The notes beneath the pieces were generated by a model that saw only the letters and a list, made by a program, of their open reading frames with translations, searched no databases and was not told the origin of the DNA. Shown here one piece after another: positions 54,632 through 64,000 of a DNA stretch of 64,000 nucleotides. Source of the DNA: Pseudopyrenochaeta lycopersici (taxonomy: Eukaryota; Ascomycota; Dothideomycetes; Pleosporales; Pseudopyrenochaetaceae). Made by a program: the position numbers and the translations under genes. The stretch lies in contig NHZP01000006.1 in NCBI GenBank assembly GCA_003313425.1, positions 248,001 to 312,000 on the forward strand. The letters run 5' to 3'. Within the stretch, counting starts at the first letter, position 1. Every line of letters begins with the position of its first letter.

Positions 54632-56159
54632 TTTGTGTGTTCAATTGGAAGTATCTACTACCTACTGAAGGCAATTATGGAATAGAGTAGGTTTCTTCTA
54701 TTTTGACGGGGCCTCATCCGGAGCTGTTTCATTTTTGGGGTGTGTTCGTTGTGACATCATGACAATTACATAGAGCACGTGATCCCACAACTGGATGCGT
54801 CTGAAATCGCTGCTGAAGACGATCAGCGTGTCAGCAGGTTCAAGAAAGTAAGAGAAAACAAAGAATTGAGATGCTCTGCCATGTGAAGAGCGTCTGTATC
54901 AAGAACGATGTGGCAAGCGCCGCTGGGGCGGGGGAAAAGGGAGGACTGAAAACGTCTACTTTGGGGGACGCGACGATTCAAAGCTTTGGCAGGTAATTAA
55001 AAGTCGCAACTACGGCGTTTGATGCACTTTAGCTCGCCATTAGTTTGTCGCGGAATTCACAGGGGGCCATTAGGGTGTTAAATTCACTCGCTGTTCCCTC
55101 ATTTATCCACTCAACATGTAGATCAAAGGGTTCGATTCGTGCCTCGCTTTTTTCTCGAACGTTTCTAGTCAGGAACGCTGACGAAGAAGCGGAGGCGTTT
55201 CTTATTGCCTCATGGACCGTGTATGCCGATCACGGACCGGAGATTGAGGACATCGGTGCTCTTGCTATCTTTGCCATCGCCTCATCGGAGGTCGGCATCC
55301 AGAGGGGATGAAGTATATCTCGGAGCCCGTTCAAGTGGATTCCCGAGGCAATCCTTTGAAGATTTGAAAAGCTTGAAAAAACGAGAAGCCAGAAATGTTG
55401 AGATAGCACAGACACGAGTGGATCAACGTCGTCCCCACCGCCGAGACCTTCAACCTCGTAACGCACCTTGACCGATGTTTGTCCGGGAAAGCGTGAAGCT
55501 TCGAAACACGACCTAAGAAGTCACGCGACAGCAGAAGTCGAAGTGGAAGTCGATGATCGATTGAACGATGCAACGTAAACAATCTCACTTTTGACATGGA
55601 TATCACGGCACGTTGACAAGCGTTCTGTTTGCGGGGCACACGACTGAGGCGTAAATGCTTCGCTGTGCCCAAGAACACGGTTCAAAGAAAAAAACGCCTC
55701 CCGTCAGACAAAACCAGCGATCCCGATGTATCCGCACGCGATGTCCGCGGTAGTGGATCAACGATTGCTAGAGCAGGGACGAGTCATGCTCTTGGCCGCC
55801 GAATGGTATTGCGCTGTGCCAGATACCCCACAACCAGGCACCTTGGAGGAAACCCGCTGTGTCGCATTGACAAGCCCACTACTGCAGATTTAGACGCTCA
55901 GATGATGGTCGTTGGTTTGCCTGATGCGATAGCCAAGGTCGTGAAAGGTGTGTGCGTTGATTTTTTGGTGACGGCGTGGCGCGAATGACGTACCTTATGC
56001 TTACGGTTGCTCGGCATAACGCTGGGCATTACCGCATAGTACAACATGAAGAGAAATTGGCATTGGTACTTAAGAAGGGAAGGAGGAGATCGTGATCTTT
56101 TGAAAGGTAGCTTTCAAGCCTTACAATAATTCCACCGTTGTTGAGTTGTTGTTGTAGTC
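54632..56159. other. 1.5-kb intergenic region
   Basis: Frames at 55045-55311, 55205-55471 and 55629-55988 overlap others on both strands and have no recognisable motif. They are probably promoter and leader sequence of the divergent DUF3140 and transporter genes. Confidence 0.45.
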
Positions 56160-58077
56160 ATGGGTTTAGGAAAAGTGTAAGCCCAAGATTAAAACAAACA
56201 CCCGGCATGCAAGCAAAATGCTAACATACCACAGTTCCGTCCGCGTACGGGGTGCCGACTGCGGCATCGAAGCAATCATGCTCGGGTGTGTGACTTCCAT
56301 TGGAGGTTTTTTGTTTGGCTATGATACGGTATGCTACGGTCAATCCAAGAATCACAACAGAATTGGATCTAATGAGCAACAGGGCCAAATTTCATCCATG
56401 CTTCTCTTTCGAGACTTCATCAACCGCTTCGGTCAAGTCCAGCCCGACGGTGAAATTAGATTCGACACCACAATCCAGTCCTTAGTAGTTTCTCTGATGT
56501 CCATCGGAACCCTTATTGGAGCTCTAGCAGGAGCCTACACAGCTGACTGGTGGGGCCGAAGACGCAGTTTGAGTTTTGGTGTCTTAATATTTGTGATTGG
56601 CAACATCATACAGATCACAGCCATGAATAGCTGGGTCCATTTAATGATGGGCCGTATCGTCGCTGGTCTCGGTGTCGGTAACCTGTCTGTCGGTGTGCCC
56701 ATGTTCCAGTCTGAGTCTTGCCCAAAAGAGATCCGTGGCGCGGTTGTAGCATCATACCAACTTATGATTACGATTGGTATCCTTGTCTCTAATCTGATCA
56801 ATTTCGGCGTCCGCGACAATCCAGGACAGGACAGCGATGCGTCTTGGAGGATAGTCATTGGACTCGGAATTGCCTTCTCACTGCCCCTCGGCATCGGCAT
56901 CCTTTTTAGCCCGGAATCACCTAGATGGTTGGCTGGCCGCGGGCGCTGGGAAGATGCACGCATGTCACTGGCCCGCCTACGGGGCATGAAGGACAATCCA
57001 ACACATGCCCTTGTCAATGACGACTTCAAGGAGATGGAAGAGTCGATTGAGAAGCAACACAGCGCTGGTCAGGGTACTTGGCTTGAGTGCTTCACTGGTC
57101 AGCCGTCTGGTATCCCACGTCTCGTGTACCGCACCCTGCTCGGATGTGGATTGCAGTTCTTTCAGCAGTGGACGGGTGTTAATTACTTCTTCTACGTAAG
57201 TGTCCATGCAAATTTTTCAAGCTTAGCTAGACCACGATTAACAAGCAAATCAGTATGGAGCAACGATCTTCGAGGCCGCGGGTGTTGACGATCCTATTCA
57301 AACTCAGCTTATCCTTGGTGCTGTAAACGTTCTCATGACGCTGCCAGGGCTGTACCTCATCGAAAGGCTCGGCCGTCGTGTGCCTCTTGTCGCTGGAGGC
57401 CTCTGGCAGGCCACATGGCTACTTATCTTTGCCATCATTGGCATTGTACGACCCCCGACCGACCATCCTAGCTCAGGCATCATCATGATCGTGTGTGCAT
57501 GCATGTTTATCGCATCTTTCGCGATGACATGGGGTCCTTTCATCTGGGTTGTAATAGGCGAGACATTTCCCTTGCGAACACGAGCAAAGCAAGCTTCTCT
57601 CGCCACTGCTTTCAATTGGCTAGGTAATTCCTTCTTTATCGATTGGTTCCCGCTTCAAACTAATAGGTGATAGGTAACTTCCTCATTGCCTTCTTGACTC
57701 CCTACGCAAACGACGGAATCGGATACGCTTTCGGCTTTGTATTCTTTTGCTGCAATTTCATCGCAGCTGCGATCGTCTACTTCTTCTTATTCGAGACCAA
57801 ATCCTTGTCTCTCGAAAGTGTTGATCTGATGTACTCTGAGCCCAATCTCAAGGCTATAACTAGTAAGAAGTGGGTGCCAGCCGGCTATATCACCAGAAAT
57901 GAGCGCGACAATGCGTACTGGGAGCGACGCCCTAGTATCTTAGATCAACGAAACGCGACTGGCGGAGCAATGCCTAGGTCTATTGATGAGAAGAGAGATG
58001 AGAAGGATGTCGACACTACCCCAGAGAGAGGTGTGTCGCTACACCAAGAACGTGTTGGCGACGAAAGGAGGGTCTGA
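56160..58077 (+). CDS. MFS sugar-type transporter, 565 aa
   Basis: Exons 56160-56176, 56235-56328, 56383-57195, 57254-57623 and 57674-58077 encode a typical twelve-helix sugar porter. Sugar-transporter signatures are complete: G-G-F-L-F-G-Y-D-T-G in helix 1, D-W-W-G-R-R-R after helix 2, G-R-I-V-A-G-L-G-V-G helix 4, P-E-S-P-R-W-L before the central loop, Q-Q-W-T-G-V-N-Y-F-F-Y helix 7, and E-R-L-G-R-R after helix 8. The protein moves hexoses or related compounds across the plasma membrane, probably with protons. Exon 1 is only 17 nt. Intron 2 (54 bp) is open and in frame; its retention would insert 18 residues into helix 1. Substrate unknown. Confidence 0.93.
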
Positions 58078-58482
58078 GGTATCTGAAGGTTAGGTTGATG
58101 GAAATTAACAACTTCTCATGTTCATTCTCCTCCCTGTGTTACTATTGCCATTCATGTCGCTCCTTCTCTGGGCGGTTACTTGCATTTCCGAAGCAAAATC
58201 TTGTTGCAAGTGTAGACAGATAATTGATGCTATTTAATTTCAACGTTGAAATCGCAAAATCACTGATGTGTATAAAGCATATTGTTGTGTGCCGTAAAGA
58301 TGCCGACATAGCCACCCCCTACTAAATTTAGCGTGGCGCATGTCACAAACCACAGCGAAACGCGTCAGCTCTCTAGCACGTCCCAGCCTCAGCTGGAAAT
58401 CGCAAACATCAAAACCACATTTCACCCCCCATCATTATATTGTTATACACGTTCATTTCGGACATCTAGTCCTATCAACAAT
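58078..58482. other. intergenic, nothing seen
   Basis: 405 bp between two plus-strand genes. No gene seen; the upstream extension of the next frame lies here but is not conserved-looking. Confidence 0.5.
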
Positions 58483-59471
58483 ATGGCCCCAGCGATTAGC
58501 CCATCGACGCGCTCCTCCTTAGGCAAACTAGCGCGGCATGCCTTGCTCGCCAGCGGGCCCGCTCTCGCTCAGCCGCATCTACACCATTTCCAGCGCCGCG
58601 GACTAACAGTGAACCACACACAAGGTGTTACACTAGGCGTGATAGCTGCATATGTCGTTGTCATTGCCCTACTATGGAATCTTCCATACGTACGATGGGT
58701 CCTCTGGCCGTTCAAGGTATGCGTGCTGTTCAGCTGAAACATGGACTTGGCGAAGTGTCACCTGACATGATACTAATGTTTTTTAGATGTTGGTCATTGC
58801 TTTTCATGAATTCGGCCACGCGATAACAGCATGTTGTACGGGTGGACGGGTAGAATCGATATCTTTGGATCCTCATGAAGGCGGCGTTACGCATATGCGT
58901 GGCGGCAAGCAGTTCATCACTCTTCCAGCCGGTTATCTGGGATCCAGCCTTATCGGAGCATTGCTGACGTTCTGCGGTTTCAATATCGTCGCGAGCAAGG
59001 TTGCGAGTATCGTGCTAGGAGTCTGTTTTCTATTGACGCTTTGGTGGGCGCGCAAGGATTGGTTAACAATTGTGACTATCTTGCTCGCGGTTGGACTGCT
59101 TATCGCATTTTGGTTTATTGAGCATGGCGAAGCTCTGCGCTTCATGGTCGTAAGTTCCTTTCACTTCCTAACAAACTACATCTCTAATAGCCATACAGCT
59201 GTTCATTGGCGTAATGTCATCGCTCTATAGTGTCTGGGATATCTGCGACGATCTCATCCTTCGAAAGGTAAACTCCAGCGACGCCAGCGTGTTCGCCAAG
59301 AGGTATGGTGGCTCTTCGCAGTGCTGGGGTATCCTTTGGAGTGTCGTCTCGTTGGTATTCATGGTTTGTGGAATTCTTGCCGGCCTAGCAGCATTCAAGC
59401 AGAGTTTTGAACAGCAAGAAAAGGACAGCCAAAATTTTATTCCTACTGTTCGGATGTTAATGAAAGTTTGA
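58483..59471 (+). CDS. M50B-like membrane metallopeptidase, 289 aa
   Basis: Exons 58483-58716, 58787-59149 and 59199-59471 (introns 70 and 49 bp, all phase 0). After a first membrane span (about 50-68), exon 2 opens with L-V-I-A-F-H-E-F-G-H, the HExxH zinc motif inside a hydrophobic segment (His about 85 and 89). Several further spans follow, with the conserved Y-S-V-W-D-I-C-D-D loop supplying a likely third metal-site Asp and F-A-K-R-Y-G-G-S-S near the end. This is the peptidase M50B-like family found in most fungi. The arrangement suggests intramembrane proteolysis, but no substrate is known. It is distinct from canonical site-2 proteases. Confidence 0.88.
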
Positions 59472-59829
59472 ACGATACTGGCTTGGGAAAGCTGAAGATC
59501 AGTCTCGGATGGCGTTTGGGTTGCCAATGCATCGGAAATGTCTGGATATACCCTTTTTATCACTCCTGCTTCAGTCTTATAACTGTAAAAAAAAAGTATA
59601 TTTTCCAACAATTGACCAAAAACGTTCATTTCCATTGTGCGGATATTCCGGATCTGCGAGAGTAGGATCAACTGAGTCGGAGAACTTCACCCGCGGCCAA
59701 GGCAATTAGCGTCGTTTTGGCCTTCTGCTTGTCCACACTTTACAACGCTTTATTCTAACGTCGCCCTTCATCGAAATTGATCAAACAGTCTCCTGGATAT
59801 TCACTTCCCTATCCTTCTCATAGCCCACC
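59472..59829. other. intergenic, nothing seen
   Basis: 358 bp including the promoter of the EthD gene. Nothing else seen. Confidence 0.5.
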
Positions 59830-60469
59830 ATGGCAGACCTCAAGTCCAATATTTTAGCGCACCATACATTCACATTTCCCCATCTCTCGCCTGGTGTAGG
59901 CTCCAATGAGCAACCGTACATACGCTTTCTCATGTTCATTAAAAAGCGTGCCGACATATCGGATGAGAAATTTCATGAATGGTGGAAGACAGTGCACGCT
60001 GATCTCGCGGTTTCAGTGTCAGGATTTGGTGGTCATTGTTTGAGATACGTCCAGCTGCACCAGACGCCTGAGCACAAGGCGGAACTAGAAAGGTACGGTA
60101 TGAAGCCACTACCGTATGATGGCATTGGAGAGATGTATGTGAAGAGTTTGGAGGATTGGATAAAGTTTCAAAGTAGTCCGGCTTTTTCGGAGAAGCTTGT
60201 TCGTAAGTGTACTGATTTTCTGTTACGTTCCTTTCATTCTTCGCTGTCAAACACGCGTGAAGCGAGACTGGGCACTCATGTATCAAGATAACATGTGTCG
60301 CTAACATGTTACAGATGATGGCGCAAATTTCATGGATGGCAAGTTGAAGGTGATGATGGGATACGATAATCTAATCTTTGGGAGTAAGTTCAAGAACGGC
60401 GGTGGAAGCGATGGAATACTGCCAACTGACAGGCGATTAACGCCTGCGTTGAAGGCTTCCAAACTGTAA
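59830..60469 (+). CDS. EthD-domain protein, 175 aa
   Basis: Exons 59830-60202 and 60315-60469 (112-bp intron). The core Y-I-R-F-L-M-F-I-K-K-R-A-D-I-S and F-H-E-W-W-K-T-V-H-A-D-L followed by F-G-G-H-C-L-R-Y-V-Q is the EthD ferredoxin-like fold, which forms a dimeric barrel. The family includes fungal decarboxylases and cyclases acting on aromatic polyketides and proteins of ether-degradation operons; the residue pattern alone does not say which. No signal peptide. The gene is convergent with the FMN enzyme gene, 204 bp apart. Confidence 0.85.
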
Positions 60470-60673
60470 ATATTGTACTCATCAAACCAGCTACCATCAT
60501 CCAATCTTCTTTCCGCAATTTCGTGCCTCTAACCTCGTCAATCTTCACAGCTAGGTACCGTTACTTCTCGCCATCATTGTCCTCTACTCTTGGTGCTCTA
60601 TGTTCCTCTTCTAGACCTTATGCGTTCTACTGATGAGAAAAGATTGTAGCACACATTACTGGCCATACTCTAC

Positions 60674-61966
60674 TCAATGCATCCCAACACCAGGTACATT
60701 GTTGAAGAGATCCTCTTCTCTTACAAGTATACTCCGATTCAGGTGTTCTTTCGCCACGCTCGGAATTCCAGCCAGATGTAAAGTCAATTCGAACTCTCCC
60801 ACCAAGCTCTTAATCACATGCTCCACTCCCTTTTCGCCACCCAGCGCCAAGCCATAAACATATGGTCGTCCGATGAGAACACAGTCTGCCCCGAGGGCCA
60901 GCGCTTTCGCGATATCAGCTCCAGACTGTATACCACTGTCGAAAAAAATCGAAATCTTGTCGCCCACGGCGTCAACGATGTGTGGTAGGACACCGAGACT
61001 CGAGTTCCCGCCGTCTTGCTGTCTTCCCCCATGATTACTCACAACGATCCCCTGGACTCCCAGTTCGACGGCCTTCTTCGCATCCGCAATAGTTTGAATC
61101 CCTTTGAGCACTATTGGCCCACCCCAGTGCTCCTGTAAAAACTTAACATCCTCCCATCCATGACTCTGCCCAGGGAAAATAGTCCGCATCCACTCCGGCG
61201 CGGCAATGTCCATTTTATCTTCAACTTCAGCTCCGTGACTCCTCTTGAACTGAGCGCGGAAAACAGGATCAGTCATACCGAGTTCCACGCCCGTCCGGTC
61301 CGCGCGCAGGAAAGGGTTATAGCCGTTGTCCATATCTGAGGGCCGCCAGCCGAGAATGTAGGTATCCAGAGTTACGAAGAGCACAGAATAGCCAGTCTTC
61401 TTTGCCCGTTGAAGCAGACTGATGGTAATATCGTCGTGCTCGCGAGAGGGCCAATAGAGTTGAAACCAGCGCTGGCCGTCTTCGCCATTCGCCTTTGCCA
61501 CATCCTCAGTGCTTGTTGCCGACGCCGTGCTGAGAATGTAAGGTACAGCTGCCTTTGCAGCCGCTCTTGTAGCAGCAACCTCGCCATCAGGATTGAAGAT
61601 TTTGAGTACGCCCACGGGCGCCATTGCTATCGGCACTTGCAATTGTTCACCCAAGAGTTCCGTTCTAAGATCCGGAAATCCATTTGTTTTTACTAATCTA
61701 TTAGGCACAATTCCCCACTTCTTGAAAGCACCCCGATTTTTATCAAGAGTCTCACGCGCACCCGCAGATCCATACACATAACCCTTCGAATCCGCAGACA
61801 TGCGCTCACATGCCAGCTCCTCCCATCTACTTGCCTGGAAGGTGAGTGGTGGACGCTCAAAATCTAGGCCGCGGGTGTATTGTTGCATTTCATAATCAAC
61901 GGCATCTTGCTCGGCTTTGTGATTCTCGTACTTTGGATGGTGTTGAGTCGCTGATTGGTGAGACAT
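60674..61966 (-). CDS. FMN-dependent 2-hydroxyacid oxidase/dehydrogenase
   Basis: A single exon of 430 aa without a targeting signal, so probably cytosolic. The TIM-barrel signatures of the lactate/glycolate oxidase family are complete: P-I-A-M-A-P-V-G, L-S-T-A-S-A-T-S, W-F-Q-L-Y-W (Tyr of the active site), V-L-F-V-T-L-D-T, L-K-G-I-Q, S-N-H-G-G-R-Q-Q-D-G-G (catalytic His and Arg) and I-F-F-D-S-G-I-Q-S-G. The extended N-terminus and long insert around 210-270 are typical of lactate 2-monooxygenase-like fungal members. It oxidises a 2-hydroxy acid to the 2-oxo acid with FMN. There is no cytochrome b5 domain, unlike mitochondrial L-lactate dehydrogenase. Confidence 0.93.
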   Translation of the reverse strand: MSHQSATQHHPKYENHKAEQDAVDYEMQQYTRGLDFERPPLTFQASRWEELACERMSADSKGYVYGSAGARETLDKNRGAFKKWGIVPNRLVKTNGFPDLRTELLGEQLQVPIAMAPVGVLKIFNPDGEVAATRAAAKAAVPYILSTASATSTEDVAKANGEDGQRWFQLYWPSREHDDITISLLQRAKKTGYSVLFVTLDTYILGWRPSDMDNGYNPFLRADRTGVELGMTDPVFRAQFKRSHGAEVEDKMDIAAPEWMRTIFPGQSHGWEDVKFLQEHWGGPIVLKGIQTIADAKKAVELGVQGIVVSNHGGRQQDGGNSSLGVLPHIVDAVGDKISIFFDSGIQSGADIAKALALGADCVLIGRPYVYGLALGGEKGVEHVIKSLVGEFELTLHLAGIPSVAKEHLNRSILVREEDLFNNVPGVGMH

Positions 61967-63113
61967 TCTGGAGGTTTGGAGATGGTGGCGTCCAGGTAAT
62001 GTTCGAGACTAGATTGGTGTCTCTCACATCCGGGCCATGATGCATTTTGTTTCTTTAGGGGTTCATGGAGCATTTTGGATAGTTACATCATAGTAACGTC
62101 CGGACGCCTTCCCGAAATGGCGCAACGCAGGGTCATTTTGCGGCGCCGCCCTAATGTTCATGGCAAAAGCTTGTCGCGCTCCCTCCCGAGAAATGTCTCT
62201 TAGTTCAGCATGTACATGTTTTTTATGCAGGTTGAGCTTGTTTGCAAGTTTCAACGTTCAAGGTGATTCGCCTTGGGAAAACGACAAGAATTGTGTCGCT
62301 GACTTCTTGATGCACCAAGCTGCTTTTGTCAGAGCATTGGATTAGTACAGCAGACTACTGCTTGAAGCTTGTGGAATTAGAGCATACTTACGCAATACTA
62401 CACTGATGAAGATTCTCCTGCATACCTTATCAGCGTCATGTGGAAGTTTGTATGGGTATCCGATGACGTCATCGCTCTCAATTGTGTCCCTCGCCACCGT
62501 TTCACGCTCATAAACTTTCTCAATGTTAGTATCGCTAAGACCGCTTTCTTTCACAAGGAGAAGCTTGATATCTTGTGTGCAAGGTTGTCCTTGATGGGCG
62601 CCGGAAGTGCCGAAAACAAGTTGGACACAGGGAACAGCAAGGGACACCTCCGTCTTGCTTCCCCCGCTACGACCCCATCACAAATCAGCAGGACACGCTC
62701 TCCAATCCACTTTGAACCCACATGGAGATTCATGGGGGCACTCGTGGTGTTCGTGACTCCCACCGCTATTGTTGAAAAGTTGGAGCTGGCGGTGCGGCGA
62801 AAGTCCGGTCAACAACGGCATTGGATAAAAAATTGTGGAATTGCGGATACCAGCCGCAACAAGAACCTCAACGGAGGTTGCAGCCGGCGCAAATATGGTG
62901 CAAAGATTTCGCCTAGGGCCATGCCATACGTCATTGCAGCATTTCAGGGTCCATTGAATGGGCGAGGATGGCGTGTAGAAATACTCAGGTATTCGCAGTC
63001 GCGCTGGGAAAATATCTTCCAAAGCAAGAACCACCGCTGGACGGCATATTTTACGTATTTCACAATATACCACTAGAGAAAGTAACGAAGTGATTCGCGA
63101 TATCAACGATACA
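61967..63113. other. 1.1-kb divergent intergenic region
   Basis: It lies between the FMN enzyme (minus) and the SDR (plus). A frame at 62438-63076 lacks motifs and overlaps an equally long antisense frame, so I do not call it. It probably holds both promoters. Confidence 0.45.
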
Positions 63114-64000
63114 ATGAACGGCATCTCAACCCTCAACCTCAATAAGCCGATGCGTCCCGGCCTTGGGCGTGCACCCACGTCTACGAACCTCACAAGACCC
63201 CTTCCTATCCACCGTCTAGAAGGCAAAGTCGTCTTCATCACAGGTGGAGGAGGCAAAATCGGCGTTGAGACCGCAGGACGACTGTTGATTGAGGGTGCGA
63301 ACGTTGCACTTATCGACATCGATCAGCCCGCACTTGAAGCTGCTGTCCCAGTGCTAAAAGCCGCGATACCCACCGGCGTACCGCTCGAGTCACGGCTATT
63401 GACAATTGCTGCAAATGCGACAATTGAATCAGATGTCGAAGCATGCGTAAAGAAGACTGTACAAAGATTTGGTAAACTGGACGCCGCGCTATTGAACTGT
63501 TCAGAGCGTGAGGAAAGCAAGAGTCTGTTCGATGTGACTGAGCAGGATTGGGACAACATCATGACCATCAACGCGAAATCAGGTAAGTCTTGCACCATGT
63601 CGTATATTCATGGGAGTATAGTCTAACATTATGCATAGCATTCCTCGGCGTAAAGCACACAGCCGCCGCCATGCGATCATCGCCCTCAAACCCTGCCCAA
63701 CCCCCTGGCGGCTCTATCATCCTGCGCTCCACCATTGCCGGGCTACGCGGCTTCCCCGGCCTGGTCTCCTATTCCTCTTCCAAATTCGCACTTCGCGGCA
63801 TCGCCCTAACCGCCGCTGAGGAGCTGGGCCAGTATGGCATTCGCGTCAACACCATCCACACAAGCATCATCGACACGCCTGGCTTCAAAGACGGCTGGTC
63901 AAAGGAGAATCTAGCGGAACTGAAAGAGGATACAGCTCTCGGAAGGTTCGGATTGCCAGACGATGTTGCTAGCGTTGTCGCCTTCCTGGCGAGCGAGGAT
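63114..64000 (+). CDS. short-chain dehydrogenase/reductase, cut by window end
   Basis: Exon 1 63114-63582, intron 63583-63638 (56 bp, phase 1), exon 2 63639 to beyond 64000. The ATG at 63114 is chosen over an in-frame GTG upstream. The Rossmann fold is shown by V-V-F-I-T-G-G-G-G-K-I-G (TGxxxGxG) and V-A-L-I-D-I-D (acidic end of beta-2, favouring NAD). The catalytic pair is Y-S-S-S-K (YxxxK), followed by G-I-R-V-N-T-I-H. The usual N-N-A-G after beta-4 is replaced by L-N-C-S, unusual for a classical SDR. No signal peptide. Substrate unknown. Confidence 0.9.

Noticed and set aside
55125..55140. tRNA B-box-like word GGTTCGATTCG
   Set aside because: No A box or acceptor stem occurs at a suitable distance upstream.
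62438..63076. 212-codon plus-strand frame before the SDR gene
   Set aside because: It overlaps a 213-codon antisense frame, has no motif, and sits where two promoters are expected.

Overview
The window is nuclear DNA of a filamentous ascomycete (Pezizomycotina, most likely Dothideomycetes; that rank is an inference). The genes carry 46-112 bp spliceosomal introns with GTRNGY-type donors. The predicted proteins belong to ascomycete families (2EXR, DUF7703, mL59, Pup3, Prp28). The left end carries the signature of repeat-induced point mutation (RIP): extreme AT content, TpA enrichment and stop codons in every frame. I found no tRNA, rRNA or CRISPR.

Bases 1-8950 are a RIP-mutated repeat block. 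A decayed LTR retrotransposon of Ty3/Gypsy type (476-7017, 400-bp LTRs, 5-bp target duplication GAGGC) lies inside an inverted copy of its own LTR (286-475 plus 7018-7237). Its coding strand is the minus strand: a reverse-transcriptase YLDD motif survives as YLDN, and a polypurine tract abuts the LTR at 875. Fragments of at least one other repeat flank it (195-285, 7956-8474).

Bases 10077-16159 hold a 2EXR-family gene split by a young, apparently intact Ty3/Gypsy chromovirus (10833-16064). The element has identical 173-bp LTRs, a CTGAG target duplication, open gag and pol, an integrase with a D,D35E triad and a C-terminal chromodomain. Its primer-binding site is perfectly complementary to 12 nt inside its own LTR, the Tf1/sushi kind of self-priming. 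Removing the element and one target copy restores a 281-codon reading frame.

Bases 16160-19658 are gene-poor. From 19659 onward the region is ordinary gene-rich DNA. Small secreted proteins (PEBP family; a 181-aa unknown) are followed by housekeeping genes: eIF3m, UMP-CMP kinase, the spliceosomal helicase Prp28, proteasome beta-3 (Pup3) and alpha-7 (Pre10), mitoribosomal mL59 and a histidine phosphatase. Between them lie two LPxEIR/DUF7730-like genes and a gene resembling the DUF3990 ADP-ribosyltransferase fold.

Bases 41425-48830 encode three membrane proteins: a Cys-rich single-pass surface protein, a membrane-anchored fucose-lectin-like propeller, and a seven-helix DUF7703 protein. From 49506 to the right edge the content is largely oxidative and metabolic: cytochrome P450, secreted GMC oxidoreductase, DUF3140 protein, sugar-type MFS transporter, M50B-like membrane metallopeptidase, EthD protein, FMN 2-hydroxyacid oxidase/dehydrogenase and a truncated SDR. 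No polyketide, peptide or terpene synthase is present, so a biosynthetic cluster is only a possibility. Splice sites were placed by reading frame, consensus and family similarity, without transcript data.
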